Source: Deltaproteobacteria bacterium (lineage in GTDB: Bacteria; Myxococcota; JACRCW01). From it: 35,273 nt of DNA. The stretch is from contig JACRCW010000129.1 in the NCBI GenBank assembly GCA_016218805.1, forward strand, positions 1 through 35,273, read 5' to 3'. A model generated the notes under the pieces. The model had not been told where the DNA came from. It did not search any database and was given only the letters and a program-made list of their open reading frames with translations. The translations under genes were made by a program, and so were the position numbers. This document shows positions 8,563-16,978 of the stretch, piece by piece. Position 1 is the stretch's first letter; the number at the start of each line of letters is the position of its first letter.

Positions 8563-10236
8563 TCACAGGACCACGCTCTCGCGGTGCTCGCCGAACACTG
8601 CGCGCAGCGCGTCCGCCACTTCGCCCAGCGTCGCGCGGGCTGCCACGGCTTCCACAATGAGCGGAACCAGGTTGGCATCACCCCGCGCGCCGTCACCGAG
8701 GCGCCGCAGCGCATCCGCCACCGCCGCCGCCGGCCGCGCCGCGCGCCACGCGCGCACCTGTTCCACGCGCGCGCGCTCCATGGCCGGGTCCAGTTGCAGC
8801 GCCGCCACGCGGACCTCTTCAGCCTGGAACCGGTTCACGCCCACCACCACCTGCCGCCCCTCCTCCACGGCGCGCTGCGCCTGGTAGGCCGCATCCTGGA
8901 TCTCATGCTGCGGCCAGCCCTGCTCAATGGCGCGCACCATGCCCCCCAGCGCATCCACCCGCTCCAGCAGCGCGCGCGCGCGCGCCTCCAGCGCGTCGGT
9001 CAGCTGTTCCACCACGTAGCTGCCGGCAAACGGGTCCACCGTGTCCGCCACGCCGCTCTCATACGCAATGACCTGCTGGGTGCGCAGGGCCAGACGTGCG
9101 GACGCCTCGGTGGGCAGGCCCAACGCCTCGTCACGGCTGTTGGTGTGCAGGCTCTGCGTCCCGCCCATCACGGCGGCCAGCGCCTGCAGCGTCACGCGCA
9201 CCACGTTGTTGTCCGGTTGCTGCGCGGTCAGCGTGGACCCCGCGGTCTGCGTGTGGAAGCGCAACATCCAGGAGCGGGGGTTCTTGGCGCGGAAGCGCTC
9301 CCGCATGATGCGCGCCCACATCCGCCGCGCGGCGCGGAACTTGGCCACCTCCTCCAGGAAGTGGTTGTGCACGTTGAAAAAGAAACTCAGCCGGCCCGCA
9401 AACTCGTCCACGTCCAGCCCGCGGTCCACCGCCGCCTGCACGTACGCCGCGCCGTCCCCCAGCGTGAAGGCCAGCTCCTGCGCCGCCGTGCAGCCCGCTT
9501 CGCGGATGTGGTAGCCGCTGATGGAGATGGTGTTCCAGGATGGGACCTCCCTGGCACAGAACGCAAACAGGTCCGTGGTGAGCCGCAGCGACGGAGCCGG
9601 CGGGAAGATGTACGTGCCGCGCGCCATGTACTCCTTGAGGATGTCATTCTGGACGGTGCCCTCCAGCGTCTTCCAGTCCACCCCACGCTGCCGCGCCACC
9701 GCGCAGTACAGCCCCAGCAGCGTCGTCGCCGTGGCGTTGATGGTCATGGACACGCTGACGTCACCCTGCGGGATGTCCCGCATCAGCGTCTCCATGTCCC
9801 CCAGCGTGGCAATGGACACGCCCACGCGGCCCACTTCGCCCGCGGCGCGCGGGTGATCCGGGTCCAGCCCCATCTGCGTAGGGAGATCAAAGGCAACTGA
9901 CAGCCCCGTCTGGCCCTGCGCCAGCAGGAAGCGGTAGCGCGCGTTGGATTCCTCGGCGGTGCCAAAGCCGGCGTACTGCCGCATGGTCCACGGGCGGGAG
10001 CGGTACATCGTCGGGTGGATGCCGCGCGTGAAGGGGTACTCGCCGGGGAAGCCCACCGCGGAAAGGAAGGGCTCGTCCGCCAGTTGCTCCGGGTCCGGCT
10101 GGTGCACCACGCGCACCGGCACACCGGAGGAGGTGGCGCGCGGCTGCAGGATGTGCGGCGTGCCCCCGGCGGCCTGCCGGAGCGCGCCCTCCTCAAACGC
10201 CATTGTCGCCGTGCGTAGCTTTCCCTGGGTGGCCAT
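8563..10236 (-). CDS. Methylmalonyl-CoA mutase, large (catalytic) subunit
   Basis: A 557-residue catalytic TIM-barrel subunit that interconverts methylmalonyl-CoA and succinyl-CoA with adenosylcobalamin. It shows RPWTMRQYAGFGTAEESN, LSVAFDLPTQMGLDPD, QNDILKEYMARGTYIFPP and ISGYHIREAG (the catalytic His lies in the last). Tyr at about 88 (RQYAG) and Arg at about 218 (PSLR) are the pair that marks methylmalonyl-CoA specificity; isobutyryl- and hydroxyisobutyryl-CoA mutases have Phe/Gln and Ile/Gln. No C-terminal B12-binding domain (DxHxxG) is present, so a separate small subunit must be encoded elsewhere, as in two-part mutases. ATG 10236 is used; ATG 10203 is also possible. It heads a minus-strand operon and is divergent from the OmpA gene. 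Confidence 0.93.
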   Translation of the reverse strand: MATQGKLRTATMAFEEGALRQAAGGTPHILQPRATSSGVPVRVVHQPDPEQLADEPFLSAVGFPGEYPFTRGIHPTMYRSRPWTMRQYAGFGTAEESNARYRFLLAQGQTGLSVAFDLPTQMGLDPDHPRAAGEVGRVGVSIATLGDMETLMRDIPQGDVSVSMTINATATTLLGLYCAVARQRGVDWKTLEGTVQNDILKEYMARGTYIFPPAPSLRLTTDLFAFCAREVPSWNTISISGYHIREAGCTAAQELAFTLGDGAAYVQAAVDRGLDVDEFAGRLSFFFNVHNHFLEEVAKFRAARRMWARIMRERFRAKNPRSWMLRFHTQTAGSTLTAQQPDNNVVRVTLQALAAVMGGTQSLHTNSRDEALGLPTEASARLALRTQQVIAYESGVADTVDPFAGSYVVEQLTDALEARARALLERVDALGGMVRAIEQGWPQHEIQDAAYQAQRAVEEGRQVVVGVNRFQAEEVRVAALQLDPAMERARVEQVRAWRAARPAAAVADALRRLGDGARGDANLVPLIVEAVAARATLGEVADALRAVFGEHRESVVL

Positions 10237-10357
10237 CCGGCGTCCGTCCTCCCGCCCGCGTGGGGTGCGGGTGCATGTACCTCGCAAGGCACCGCGCCTC
10301 CAGCACGGCGACGGGGGGATGTGGGACACCGGCCCGGAGGCCGGCGCGGCCGTTTTG

Positions 10358-10388
10358 TTGACGCACCACCCCCGCCCACGGGCACAAT
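10358..10388 (+). promoter_or_regulatory. Possible promoter for the OmpA/FHA operon
   Basis: TTGACG (10358-10363) and CACAAT (10383-10388) lie in the 180-bp divergent space between the mutase and OmpA genes. The 19-nt spacing is a little long. It would start transcription about 20 nt before the OmpA ATG and leave the GGAGG site in the leader. This is a pattern match only. Confidence 0.3.
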
Positions 10389-10416
10389 GCCCCGGGGTTG
10401 CCTGCGGAGGCGTGGA

Positions 10417-12813
10417 ATGGACAGACGCGGTGGGGTGGTGTGGCTGGCGACCTGCATCGCCTCCGCGCAGGCGTGGGCGGAGTCTGCGCCGTCACCCGCG
10501 CCCGCCCCGGCCCCGCAGAGCACGCCCGCGCCCGCCGGCGCCCCCGCACCGGCACCCGGGTCCACCGTGAAGGACGAAAAGGTCCTCTCCGCGCAGACGG
10601 TGGACACCGGCAGTGACGCCGCCAAGCAAGGCAAGTTTGCCGGGTTCATGGGCCTCAACCAGTCCTGGCTGGACACGCGCGTGTCTGACCGCAGTCCCAA
10701 CCTGTGGGGCCAGACCGGCGTGATGCGCGTGAACAGCGCCAACCCGGGCAAGGCCGGCTACTTTGACTTTGGGTTGCACGGCCGCGCGTTCTACACCGCG
10801 CGCGAGTTCCTGCCCGTCGTCACGCCGTTCATCACGGACTGCGCCCGCTATGACGGCGCGCGCAGCTGCGACCACTACGTCAACGGCTACATGTCCGGCT
10901 CCGGCACGTTTGGCGCCACGGTGCTGGACGGCTCATGGCTGCTGGGCGGCGTGGTGCCCACCCCCGGCGTTGAACTCTCACTGGCGGGCACCGCCTCCGC
11001 CAATGAGAACAGCGAGTCCCTCCCGCGCGTGCTGGTGTCGACGGGAAACCTGGGAGGCAGCGCCAAGCTGTCGCTGCCCATTGTGGTGTGGACGGCCGGC
11101 CTGGCGGAGCGCTTCAAGCTGTCCAAGCCGCTGGCGTGGGTGTTTCCCATCCCGCTGAGCTTTGGCGTGGACGGGCGCTTCTACCTGCCCACGCGCAACA
11201 GCGCGCTGGGCCCGCAGTTTGACAACTTCCAGCTGGTCCCCACCGCGCTGGCCACGGTGGATTTCTACGAAGTCCGCGGCTGGCCGTTCCGCGCGCACCT
11301 CAACGCGGGCTACAGCTTCCAGAACACGTGGGGCGTGGAGGAGAGCATCCGCAAGCCCGGCATTGCGGACGGCGCGGGGCGCTGGCTCACCGGTGCGCAG
11401 GGGCACCTGGCCGCCGTGGGCCTGGACTACAACTACCTGGACCGCGTCATGTACGGCGCCGCCGTGGAGATTCCGCTCCCCTTTGCCACGCCGTTCCTGG
11501 AGTACACCGGAGAAGTGCCCGTGCCCGCGCCGTGGAAGTGCGTGGCGGCCAGCGCCGGCACGGGGGGCGAGTGCTCGCATTCGTTTGCTGACGCGAAGGT
11601 GGGCGGCAAGAGCGCCGTGGGCCCGGAGAACCCGTTCTTCAATCCCATTGCCTGGCCCTCCCGTGTGACGCCGGGCGTGCGCATCACGCCGGGCCGCGGG
11701 CTTGCGTTTGACGTGGCGCTGGACCTCACCGTGGGCGGGCGCTGGACCATTGTGGACGGGCTGGCCACGCAGGTCCCGTGGGCCGCGTGGGTGGGCGTGT
11801 CCTACGCGTTCAGCCCGTTCGTCGCCGAGACGCAGGTGGAGGTGCGCGAAGTGGAGCGCCGCATTGAGACGGTGCGCAGCGTCCCCGCGGTGAAAGCGGG
11901 CGGCCGTATTGCCGGGCGCGTGCTGGATGACAAGACCGGCAAGCCCGTACCGGATGCGCGGCTTTGGTTGCCGGGCCAGGGCCCGCGCTTTTTGGCCAAC
12001 GCGGACGGCACCTACGAGTCCTTCTTCATGGACCCGGGCATCTATGACATCACCGCGGAGGCGCCCGACTACGACAGCGCGACGGTGAAGACGGAGACGT
12101 TTGCCGGCCGCACGGTCACGCTGGACATCCGCCTCAAGCCCAACCCGCGCTTTGCCAGCTTCCGCGCCACCGTGGTCAATGAGAAGGACGAGGCGGTCCC
12201 CGCCACCATCATCCTGACCGACGCGCGCGGCGTGACGGTCACCGTGGACGCCAAGGACGGCACCGGCAGCGCGGAGATCCCGCCGGGCAAGTACAACGCC
12301 GTGGCCAAGGCGGACGGCTACCTGCTCAGCGGCAAGAACGTGGTGGCGGATGCGGGCGTGAAGACCGCGGAGTCCTTCCTGCTCAAGCCGGAACCCAAGA
12401 AACGCCTCACCACGCTCACGCGTGAAAAGATCGAAATCAAGAGCACCATCCCGTTTGAGTTCAACAAGGCGCGCCTGCTGACGGCGGCGTCCTTCATCCT
12501 GGACGAGGTGGTGGACACGCTGCTCAAGAATCCGCAGATCGGGAAGCTCCGCGTGGAGGGCCACACCGACAACACCGGCAACGCTGATTACAACCAGAAG
12601 CTCAGCCAGGCGCGCGCGGAAGCTGTGCGCGACTACCTGGTGCAGAACGGCGTGGCGTCGGAACGCCTGGAGGCCGCCGGGTTTGGTGACCAGCGTCCGG
12701 TGGCGCCCAACAACTCCGAGGCCGGGCGCGCCAAGAACCGCCGCGTGGACTTCGTCATCGTCTCCCAGGACGCCGGAGAACCCGGCGCTGAGGGCGGCGG
12801 CGCGCCGAAGTGA
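10417..12813 (+). CDS. Outer-membrane protein: beta-barrel, carboxypeptidase-regulatory-like modules, OmpA domain
   Basis: A 798-residue protein. Order: signal peptide (about 1-21, ending AQAWA), Ala/Pro linker, a long aromatic-rich region likely to form a beta-barrel (about 60-480), one clear carboxypeptidase-regulatory-like beta-sandwich (GRIAGRVLDDKTGKPVPDA, from about 493) and a second similar module (about 580-660), then a C-terminal OmpA-like peptidoglycan-binding domain (IPFEFNKARLL near 678, VEGHTDNTGN near 712, GRAKNRRVDFVIV near 770). It should sit in the outer membrane and hold the cell wall. ATG 10417 has GGAGG 6 nt upstream; longer in-frame starts lack a signal peptide at the right place. 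It ends 9 nt before the FHA gene, so the two are probably expressed together. Myxobacterial TraB also pairs a barrel with an OmpA domain, but I cannot claim orthology. Confidence 0.85.
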   Translation: MDRRGGVVWLATCIASAQAWAESAPSPAPAPAPQSTPAPAGAPAPAPGSTVKDEKVLSAQTVDTGSDAAKQGKFAGFMGLNQSWLDTRVSDRSPNLWGQTGVMRVNSANPGKAGYFDFGLHGRAFYTAREFLPVVTPFITDCARYDGARSCDHYVNGYMSGSGTFGATVLDGSWLLGGVVPTPGVELSLAGTASANENSESLPRVLVSTGNLGGSAKLSLPIVVWTAGLAERFKLSKPLAWVFPIPLSFGVDGRFYLPTRNSALGPQFDNFQLVPTALATVDFYEVRGWPFRAHLNAGYSFQNTWGVEESIRKPGIADGAGRWLTGAQGHLAAVGLDYNYLDRVMYGAAVEIPLPFATPFLEYTGEVPVPAPWKCVAASAGTGGECSHSFADAKVGGKSAVGPENPFFNPIAWPSRVTPGVRITPGRGLAFDVALDLTVGGRWTIVDGLATQVPWAAWVGVSYAFSPFVAETQVEVREVERRIETVRSVPAVKAGGRIAGRVLDDKTGKPVPDARLWLPGQGPRFLANADGTYESFFMDPGIYDITAEAPDYDSATVKTETFAGRTVTLDIRLKPNPRFASFRATVVNEKDEAVPATIILTDARGVTVTVDAKDGTGSAEIPPGKYNAVAKADGYLLSGKNVVADAGVKTAESFLLKPEPKKRLTTLTREKIEIKSTIPFEFNKARLLTAASFILDEVVDTLLKNPQIGKLRVEGHTDNTGNADYNQKLSQARAEAVRDYLVQNGVASERLEAAGFGDQRPVAPNNSEAGRAKNRRVDFVIVSQDAGEPGAEGGGAPK

Positions 12814-12822
12814 GGTGAGGCA

Positions 12823-14139
12823 GTGAGCGGACCCGAGCGTACCGTCCTGTTTGTCTACAACACCGGGACGGTGGCACGCCTGGTGGGCAAGGGCAGCCTC
12901 AAGGGGAAGAACTGGACCCTGGGGGCGGGCACCTTCACCATTGGCCGCGAGCCCACCAACAACCTGGTGCTGGACAACGAGCCCGGCGTCTCCAAGGTGC
13001 ACTGCAAGGTCACGCTGGAAGACGGCGCGTACGTGGTGCTGGACGCGGAGAGCCGCAACGGCACGCTGGTCAATGGCACGCCCGTCAAGAAGTCCGTGCT
13101 CAAGAACGGTGACGAGATCCGCATCTGCAACGTGGTGCTCGGCTTTGAGTCGCGTTCGCTGGGCGGGGACGACGCCACGCCGGCCGCCGCGGAGACCACC
13201 GAGCGGCTCACCAGCGCCACCCGGCGCGCCGCGCAGGAGGCGGCGCGCGGGGACCCGGGCGGTTCGGTGTGGCCGTGGATGGCGTTTGGGATGCTGCTGT
13301 TCTTTGGCGCGGCGGGCGGCGCCGCCTGGTACCTGGGATTCCTGGACGGCCTGCTGGGCACGCAGGAGAGCGCGCCCGCGGGGGACACGCCGCCGCCCAC
13401 GGACCTTCCCAAGGACGTGCCGCCGCCCACACCGCCGGCCGTGAAGGGCCGCGCCGCCTCCGCGGACGCACCGCTGGTGACCCCGCCGCCCCGGGAGAAG
13501 GACCCGGCGCCCGCACCCGCCGCTGCGGCGGAGATCATGGGGACGTTGTTGCTGGTCCAGCCCGGCGGCGCGGACGCGTCCGGCCGGCTGGAGGTGAAGC
13601 ACACCCTGACCGCGCGCGTCCGGGACATCCCGGCCAAGCAGGGCGCGGTGGTGAAGAAGGGCCAGGTGCTGTTCACCTACGACGATGCGGAGGCCATGCG
13701 GCGCCTGTCCACCGCGCGCGAGGTCTACAACCAGCTCAAGGAGGTGGTGGCGGCGCAGGACACGGACCGCGCACGCAAAGCGCTGGCCGAGGCAAAAGCC
13801 GACCTGGACCGCGCGCAGTCGGGCGCCAGCAGCCTGCGGGTGACCGCACCCGCGGACGGGACGCTGGCGGAGCTGACGGCGGAAGAAGGCAAGCGCGCAT
13901 CCAAGGGCACCGTGGCGTTGGTGCTGACCACCGGCGGCGGGACCCCGGCGTGGACCGTGGCGTTCAAGGTGCCGGAGGGCCAGAAGCTTGCGGCGGGTGC
14001 GGCGGTGCTGGTGGTGCTGGGGGGGAAGTCCCTGCCGGCCACCGTGTCCAAGGTGACGGACGGGGAGGCCACGGCAACGCTGGACCGCGAACCGCCGGGC
14101 GCCCGCGATGGCCTGCAGGTCACCATCAAGCTGCCCTGA
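12823..14139 (+). CDS. FHA domain protein fused to a transmembrane helix and an HlyD-like domain
   Basis: 438 residues with an unusual order. An N-terminal FHA domain (about 15-112) keeps the phosphothreonine-binding signature: Gly41-Arg42, Ser57 and His60 in VSKVH, Asn79-Gly80 and Asn84-Gly85. One membrane helix follows (about 149-172, WPWMAFGMLLFFGAAGG), then a Pro-rich linker (about 185-235). The rest resembles a periplasmic adaptor (HlyD/RND-MFP): a lipoyl-like half (IPAKQGAVVKKGQVLFTYDD), a short helical hairpin, the second half (LRVTAPADGTLAEL) and a beta-barrel-like end. The FHA part should be cytoplasmic and the adaptor part periplasmic. GTG 12823 follows a GAGGTGAGG site. It lies 9 nt after the OmpA gene, which suggests one envelope-spanning assembly. 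Confidence 0.85.
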   Translation: MSGPERTVLFVYNTGTVARLVGKGSLKGKNWTLGAGTFTIGREPTNNLVLDNEPGVSKVHCKVTLEDGAYVVLDAESRNGTLVNGTPVKKSVLKNGDEIRICNVVLGFESRSLGGDDATPAAAETTERLTSATRRAAQEAARGDPGGSVWPWMAFGMLLFFGAAGGAAWYLGFLDGLLGTQESAPAGDTPPPTDLPKDVPPPTPPAVKGRAASADAPLVTPPPREKDPAPAPAAAAEIMGTLLLVQPGGADASGRLEVKHTLTARVRDIPAKQGAVVKKGQVLFTYDDAEAMRRLSTAREVYNQLKEVVAAQDTDRARKALAEAKADLDRAQSGASSLRVTAPADGTLAELTAEEGKRASKGTVALVLTTGGGTPAWTVAFKVPEGQKLAAGAAVLVVLGGKSLPATVSKVTDGEATATLDREPPGARDGLQVTIKLP

Positions 14140-14154
14140 CGGGTGGTGTCCAGC

Positions 14155-15165
14155 TCATTCGTCCACGACGGCGAGGAACATGTCCGCCAGCACGCCGTGC
14201 CCCGTGGGGGTGGGGTGGATGCACGTGAGGTCAAACCACCGCTCCGTCCCCGGGCCGCGGTAGCAGCGCGCCGCGCTGTCCGTGTTGTGGAAGCCGTGCC
14301 CGCAGAAGGTCTCCTGCAGGAACAGCAGGTCAGCCCCGGTCTCCACCGCCACGCGCATCAGCTGCGAGTTGGTCCACAGCAGGATCTCCGGCCCGTCCGG
14401 CCAGCGTTCGGTGATGGTCAGCAGGCGCGCGCCGGGGCAGGACAGCACGTCGCCCGTGCCGTCGGTGTATTCGTAGATGTTCGCAAAGATGACGTCGCTG
14501 CCGCTGGGGAACCGCGCCGGGTCCTTGAGCCAGCGCAACGCCGCCTCAAATGCCGCCACCGTCGCCTCCGCCTGCGGGCGCATCTCGCTCATGGGCGCGC
14601 CCGCGCTGCCGGCGCGCGTCATGTCCGCAAAGTCATTCCCGCCCATGGTGAACACCACCAGCGTGCGCCGCGAGTCGATGGCGTGCGGGAAGCACGGCGG
14701 CAGCTGCGCGTTGTCCCCGCTGAAGAAATCGCGCGAGCGCGCGCCCACGCGGCTGCAGTCAGACACCTCCAGCCCGGCGCCAAACCGCGCGCGCAGGCCC
14801 TCCGTCACGCGCGCACGGTACAGCTGCGCGGGGAGCGTGGGCGGTGTGCCCGCCGTGACCGAATCCCCCAGGAACACCAGCCGCTCCACGTCACGGATGT
14901 CCTGGTGGTTGGTCCCCAGGCAGTGCGACCCCACGCGCGGGTGGAACGGGTCGTATTCGGGGTTGATGAGCTCGGGGTGCCAGATCTCCGGGAAGCACGT
15001 GGGTCCCACGCCGTTGCCCGCGTCCGGGCGGGGGCCGGCGTCCTGCGCGGCGCCGCCGTGCGCGGGCGCGGGGGCGCGCGGGTCCACCCACGCCACGGTG
15101 GGCAGCCCGGGACACCCCAGGAACACCAGCGCCAGCACGGTGACGACGGTCCGCACGCGCCGCAT
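14155..15165 (-). CDS. SGNH/GDSL-type hydrolase, probable lipoprotein
   Basis: A 336-residue exported esterase/lipase-like protein. The N-terminus MRRVRTVVTVLALVFLGC is a lipoprotein signal with Cys18 as the likely lipidation site. Block I is VFLGDSVTAG (nucleophile Ser), the Gly/Asn oxyanion blocks include FTMGGNDFAD, and block V is CIHPTPTGHG. The usual Asp three residues before the catalytic His is not there; an Asp lies five residues before it (DLTCIH), so the triad may be slightly rearranged. Several Cys residues suggest disulfides. The frame extends to 15297, but ATG 15165 gives the lipoprotein signal. It converges with the FHA gene (15 nt apart). The substrate is unknown. Confidence 0.82.
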   Translation of the reverse strand: MRRVRTVVTVLALVFLGCPGLPTVAWVDPRAPAPAHGGAAQDAGPRPDAGNGVGPTCFPEIWHPELINPEYDPFHPRVGSHCLGTNHQDIRDVERLVFLGDSVTAGTPPTLPAQLYRARVTEGLRARFGAGLEVSDCSRVGARSRDFFSGDNAQLPPCFPHAIDSRRTLVVFTMGGNDFADMTRAGSAGAPMSEMRPQAEATVAAFEAALRWLKDPARFPSGSDVIFANIYEYTDGTGDVLSCPGARLLTITERWPDGPEILLWTNSQLMRVAVETGADLLFLQETFCGHGFHNTDSAARCYRGPGTERWFDLTCIHPTPTGHGVLADMFLAVVDE

Positions 15166-15239
15166 CCTAGCGCCGCCCCGCCGGCAGTGGCGGCCCGGGC
15201 GGACTGCGGTTACACCGGCGCCCCCTTCCGGAGGTGTCC

Positions 15240-15794
15240 ATGCTTGCCCTGCTCCCCGTTGCCCTTGCACTCCAACTCGCCGCCGCGCCTGACACACAGA
15301 AGCCCACCGTCAAGGCCGTCATCAAGACGTCCATGGGTGTCATTGAGCTCGAATTGGATCGCAAGAAGGCCCCGCTGTCCGTCGACAATTTTGTGAAATA
15401 CGCGAAGGACGGGCAGTACACCAAGACCATCTTCCACCGCGTCATCAGCAACTTCATGATCCAGGGCGGCGGCCTGGATGACAAGATGAAGGATCGGCCC
15501 GTGCGCGCGCCGGTGCCCAACGAAAGCCTCAATGGCCTGCAGAACCTGCGTGGCACCATTGCCATGGCGCGCACGTCCAACCCGGATTCCGCCACGTGCC
15601 AGTTCTACATCAACCTCAAGGACAACAACTTCCTGGACGGCCAGGTGGGCAAGCCCGGGTACACGGTGTTCGGCAAGGTGGTGAAGGGCATGGACGTGGT
15701 GGACAAGATTGCCGCGTCCCGGACCGGCAACGCGGGCGGCATGCCGGATGTCCCGGTGGCCCCCGTCTACATTGAGTCCGTCACCGTGGAATGA
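15240..15794 (+). CDS. Peptidyl-prolyl cis-trans isomerase, cyclophilin type, periplasmic
   Basis: A 184-residue protein-folding enzyme. A short signal peptide (MLALLPVALALQLAAA) puts it in the periplasm. The cyclophilin core shows FHRVISNFMIQGG (the catalytic Arg in HRV and the Gln in QGG), GTIAMAR and ATCQFYINL, followed by NNFLDG and YTVFGKVVKGMDVVDKI, as in PpiA/PpiB. ATG 15240 has GGAGG 5 nt upstream; a GTG at 15234 is in frame but overlaps that site. It is divergent from the lipoprotein gene, and its last 14 nt overlap the convergent cyclo-ligase gene. Confidence 0.95.
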   Translation: MLALLPVALALQLAAAPDTQKPTVKAVIKTSMGVIELELDRKKAPLSVDNFVKYAKDGQYTKTIFHRVISNFMIQGGGLDDKMKDRPVRAPVPNESLNGLQNLRGTIAMARTSNPDSATCQFYINLKDNNFLDGQVGKPGYTVFGKVVKGMDVVDKIAASRTGNAGGMPDVPVAPVYIESVTVE

Positions 15795-16350
15795 GCGCCG
15801 GCCGCGCACCGGTGGGGTGCTGCCGGGACGCGGTGATGATCAGGTCCACGCGCTCGTCATGCGCGGCGGTGGGGACGGATGCGTACAGGCAGTGTTCCCA
15901 CGTGATGGCCACGCGCAGCGCCGCGGGAATCCGCGCCAGCGTCCGGTCATAGCAGCCCTTGCCCCGGCCCAGCCGCCGCCCGTCCGCGCTGAACGCCAGT
16001 CCGGGCACCAGCACCGCGGTGACCTGCGCGTCGTCGGCGGGCGGCCCCGCCGGCGCGGGCATACCCAGCGCGTCCGGCAGCAACGGTGCGGCACCGTCCC
16101 AGGTCACCCACGCCAGGCCGTGGTCCGCCCGCGTGCGCACCAGCGCCAGGCGCGCACCCAGGAACGCAAACAGCGCCTGCAGCGGGACTTCGGTGGGGAG
16201 CGGAACGTACGCGGCCACCAGGCCGTGCGCCGGCAGCACCCCGGCCGCCAGCAGGCAACGCGTGGCGGCATCCCCCGGCGTTCCCGCCGCCCGCGCGCGG
16301 CGAGCGTCCTCACGCGCGCGGGCCCGCGCCGCCGCCTTGTCAGCCGGCAG
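15781..16350 (-). CDS. 5-formyltetrahydrofolate cyclo-ligase family protein (start uncertain)
   Basis: Converts 5-formyltetrahydrofolate to 5,10-methenyltetrahydrofolate using ATP. Family marks are YVPLPTEVPLQALF, VLVPGLAFSADGRRLGRGKGCYDR (with the Gly/Lys-rich nucleotide loop and the YDR end), and a basic helix before them (DKAAARARAREDARR). The first ATG/GTG/TTG in this frame is GTG 16239, which would remove that N-terminal helix and leave 152 residues, too short for the family. The frame is open further upstream. I give a CTG at 16350 (189 residues) as the best guess; an ATT at 16392 overlapping the zapA stop would give 203. A zapA-cyclo-ligase pairing is common in proteobacteria and supports the assignment. 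Confidence 0.72.
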   Translation of the reverse strand: MPADKAAARARAREDARRARAAGTPGDAATRCLLAAGVLPAHGLVAAYVPLPTEVPLQALFAFLGARLALVRTRADHGLAWVTWDGAAPLLPDALGMPAPAGPPADDAQVTAVLVPGLAFSADGRRLGRGKGCYDRTLARIPAALRVAITWEHCLYASVPTAAHDERVDLIITASRQHPTGARPALIPR

Positions 16351-16391
16351 GTGGTCCGCGGGCCAGGGGATTTCAGGGGTATTGCCGGGAA

Positions 16392-16754
16392 TCAGGCCTT
16401 GGCCTCGCGCGCGTGGGAGGCGTGCGGCAACTCGCTGTCCCGCAGCAGTGCGGCGCGGCTGGCCAGGGCGTTCTCAATGGCACGCAACAGGTGCTCGCCC
16501 TTGTGCGCCACCTTGGCGCGGAACTCCTTGCCCTCGCTCTGCATGTTGAAGAGCTCATCCGCAATGTTCATGGCGGCCAGCAGGGCGATCTGGTGGGTGG
16601 GCACGCTGGGCTTGCTCACGCGCTGCAGGTCCTTGACGTGGCGCTCCACGTACGCAGCCAGCTGCTGGATGTGGGCCTCGGCGTGCTCGCTGCGGATGTT
16701 GAGCTTCTGTCCCGCCAGCGTCACCGTCACGCTCCCGACCTTCCGTCCGCTCAT
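16392..16754 (-). CDS. zapA: Cell division protein ZapA
   Basis: 120 residues. The N-terminal VTVTLAGQKLNIRSEHAEAHIQQLAAYVERHV segment and the following PTHQIALLAAMNIADELF match the FtsZ-ring-associated ZapA family, which bundles FtsZ filaments; a helical tail follows. ATG 16754 has GGGAG 8 nt upstream. It is followed directly by the cyclo-ligase gene. In enterobacteria 6S RNA lies between these two genes, but here there is no room for it. It is divergent from the TPR gene at 16979. Confidence 0.88.
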   Translation of the reverse strand: MSGRKVGSVTVTLAGQKLNIRSEHAEAHIQQLAAYVERHVKDLQRVSKPSVPTHQIALLAAMNIADELFNMQSEGKEFRAKVAHKGEHLLRAIENALASRAALLRDSELPHASHAREAKA

Positions 16755-16978
16755 GCCCGCCGCTCCCGTTGCTGTTGCGCTTCACCGTCCCCTGCGGTGA
16801 TGCATCACGTTCGGCACGCTACCGGCCTGCGTGATCGCCGGGCAAGCGCGCGGCGGCCGGTATGGGGCGGTTGCATTTTCCAGCGCGGGCTGTTCCATGC
16901 TCCGCGCGCGGTCTGCATGCGCGGGGTTGACGGAAGACGGCGCGCTGTGCCTGCGCCGCGTTTGTGTGGGAGGCAAGA

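Noticed and set aside
10978..13602. An 874-codon open frame antisense to the OmpA and FHA genes
   Set aside because: Its product is low-complexity Arg/Ala/His/Gly without domains, while the + strand frames have clear families. An effect of high G+C third positions.
16355..16978. Possible 6S RNA gene near zapA
   Set aside because: In enterobacteria it lies between zapA and the cyclo-ligase gene, but here these genes abut. In the 224 bp upstream of zapA I could not see a long closed hairpin with a central bulge.
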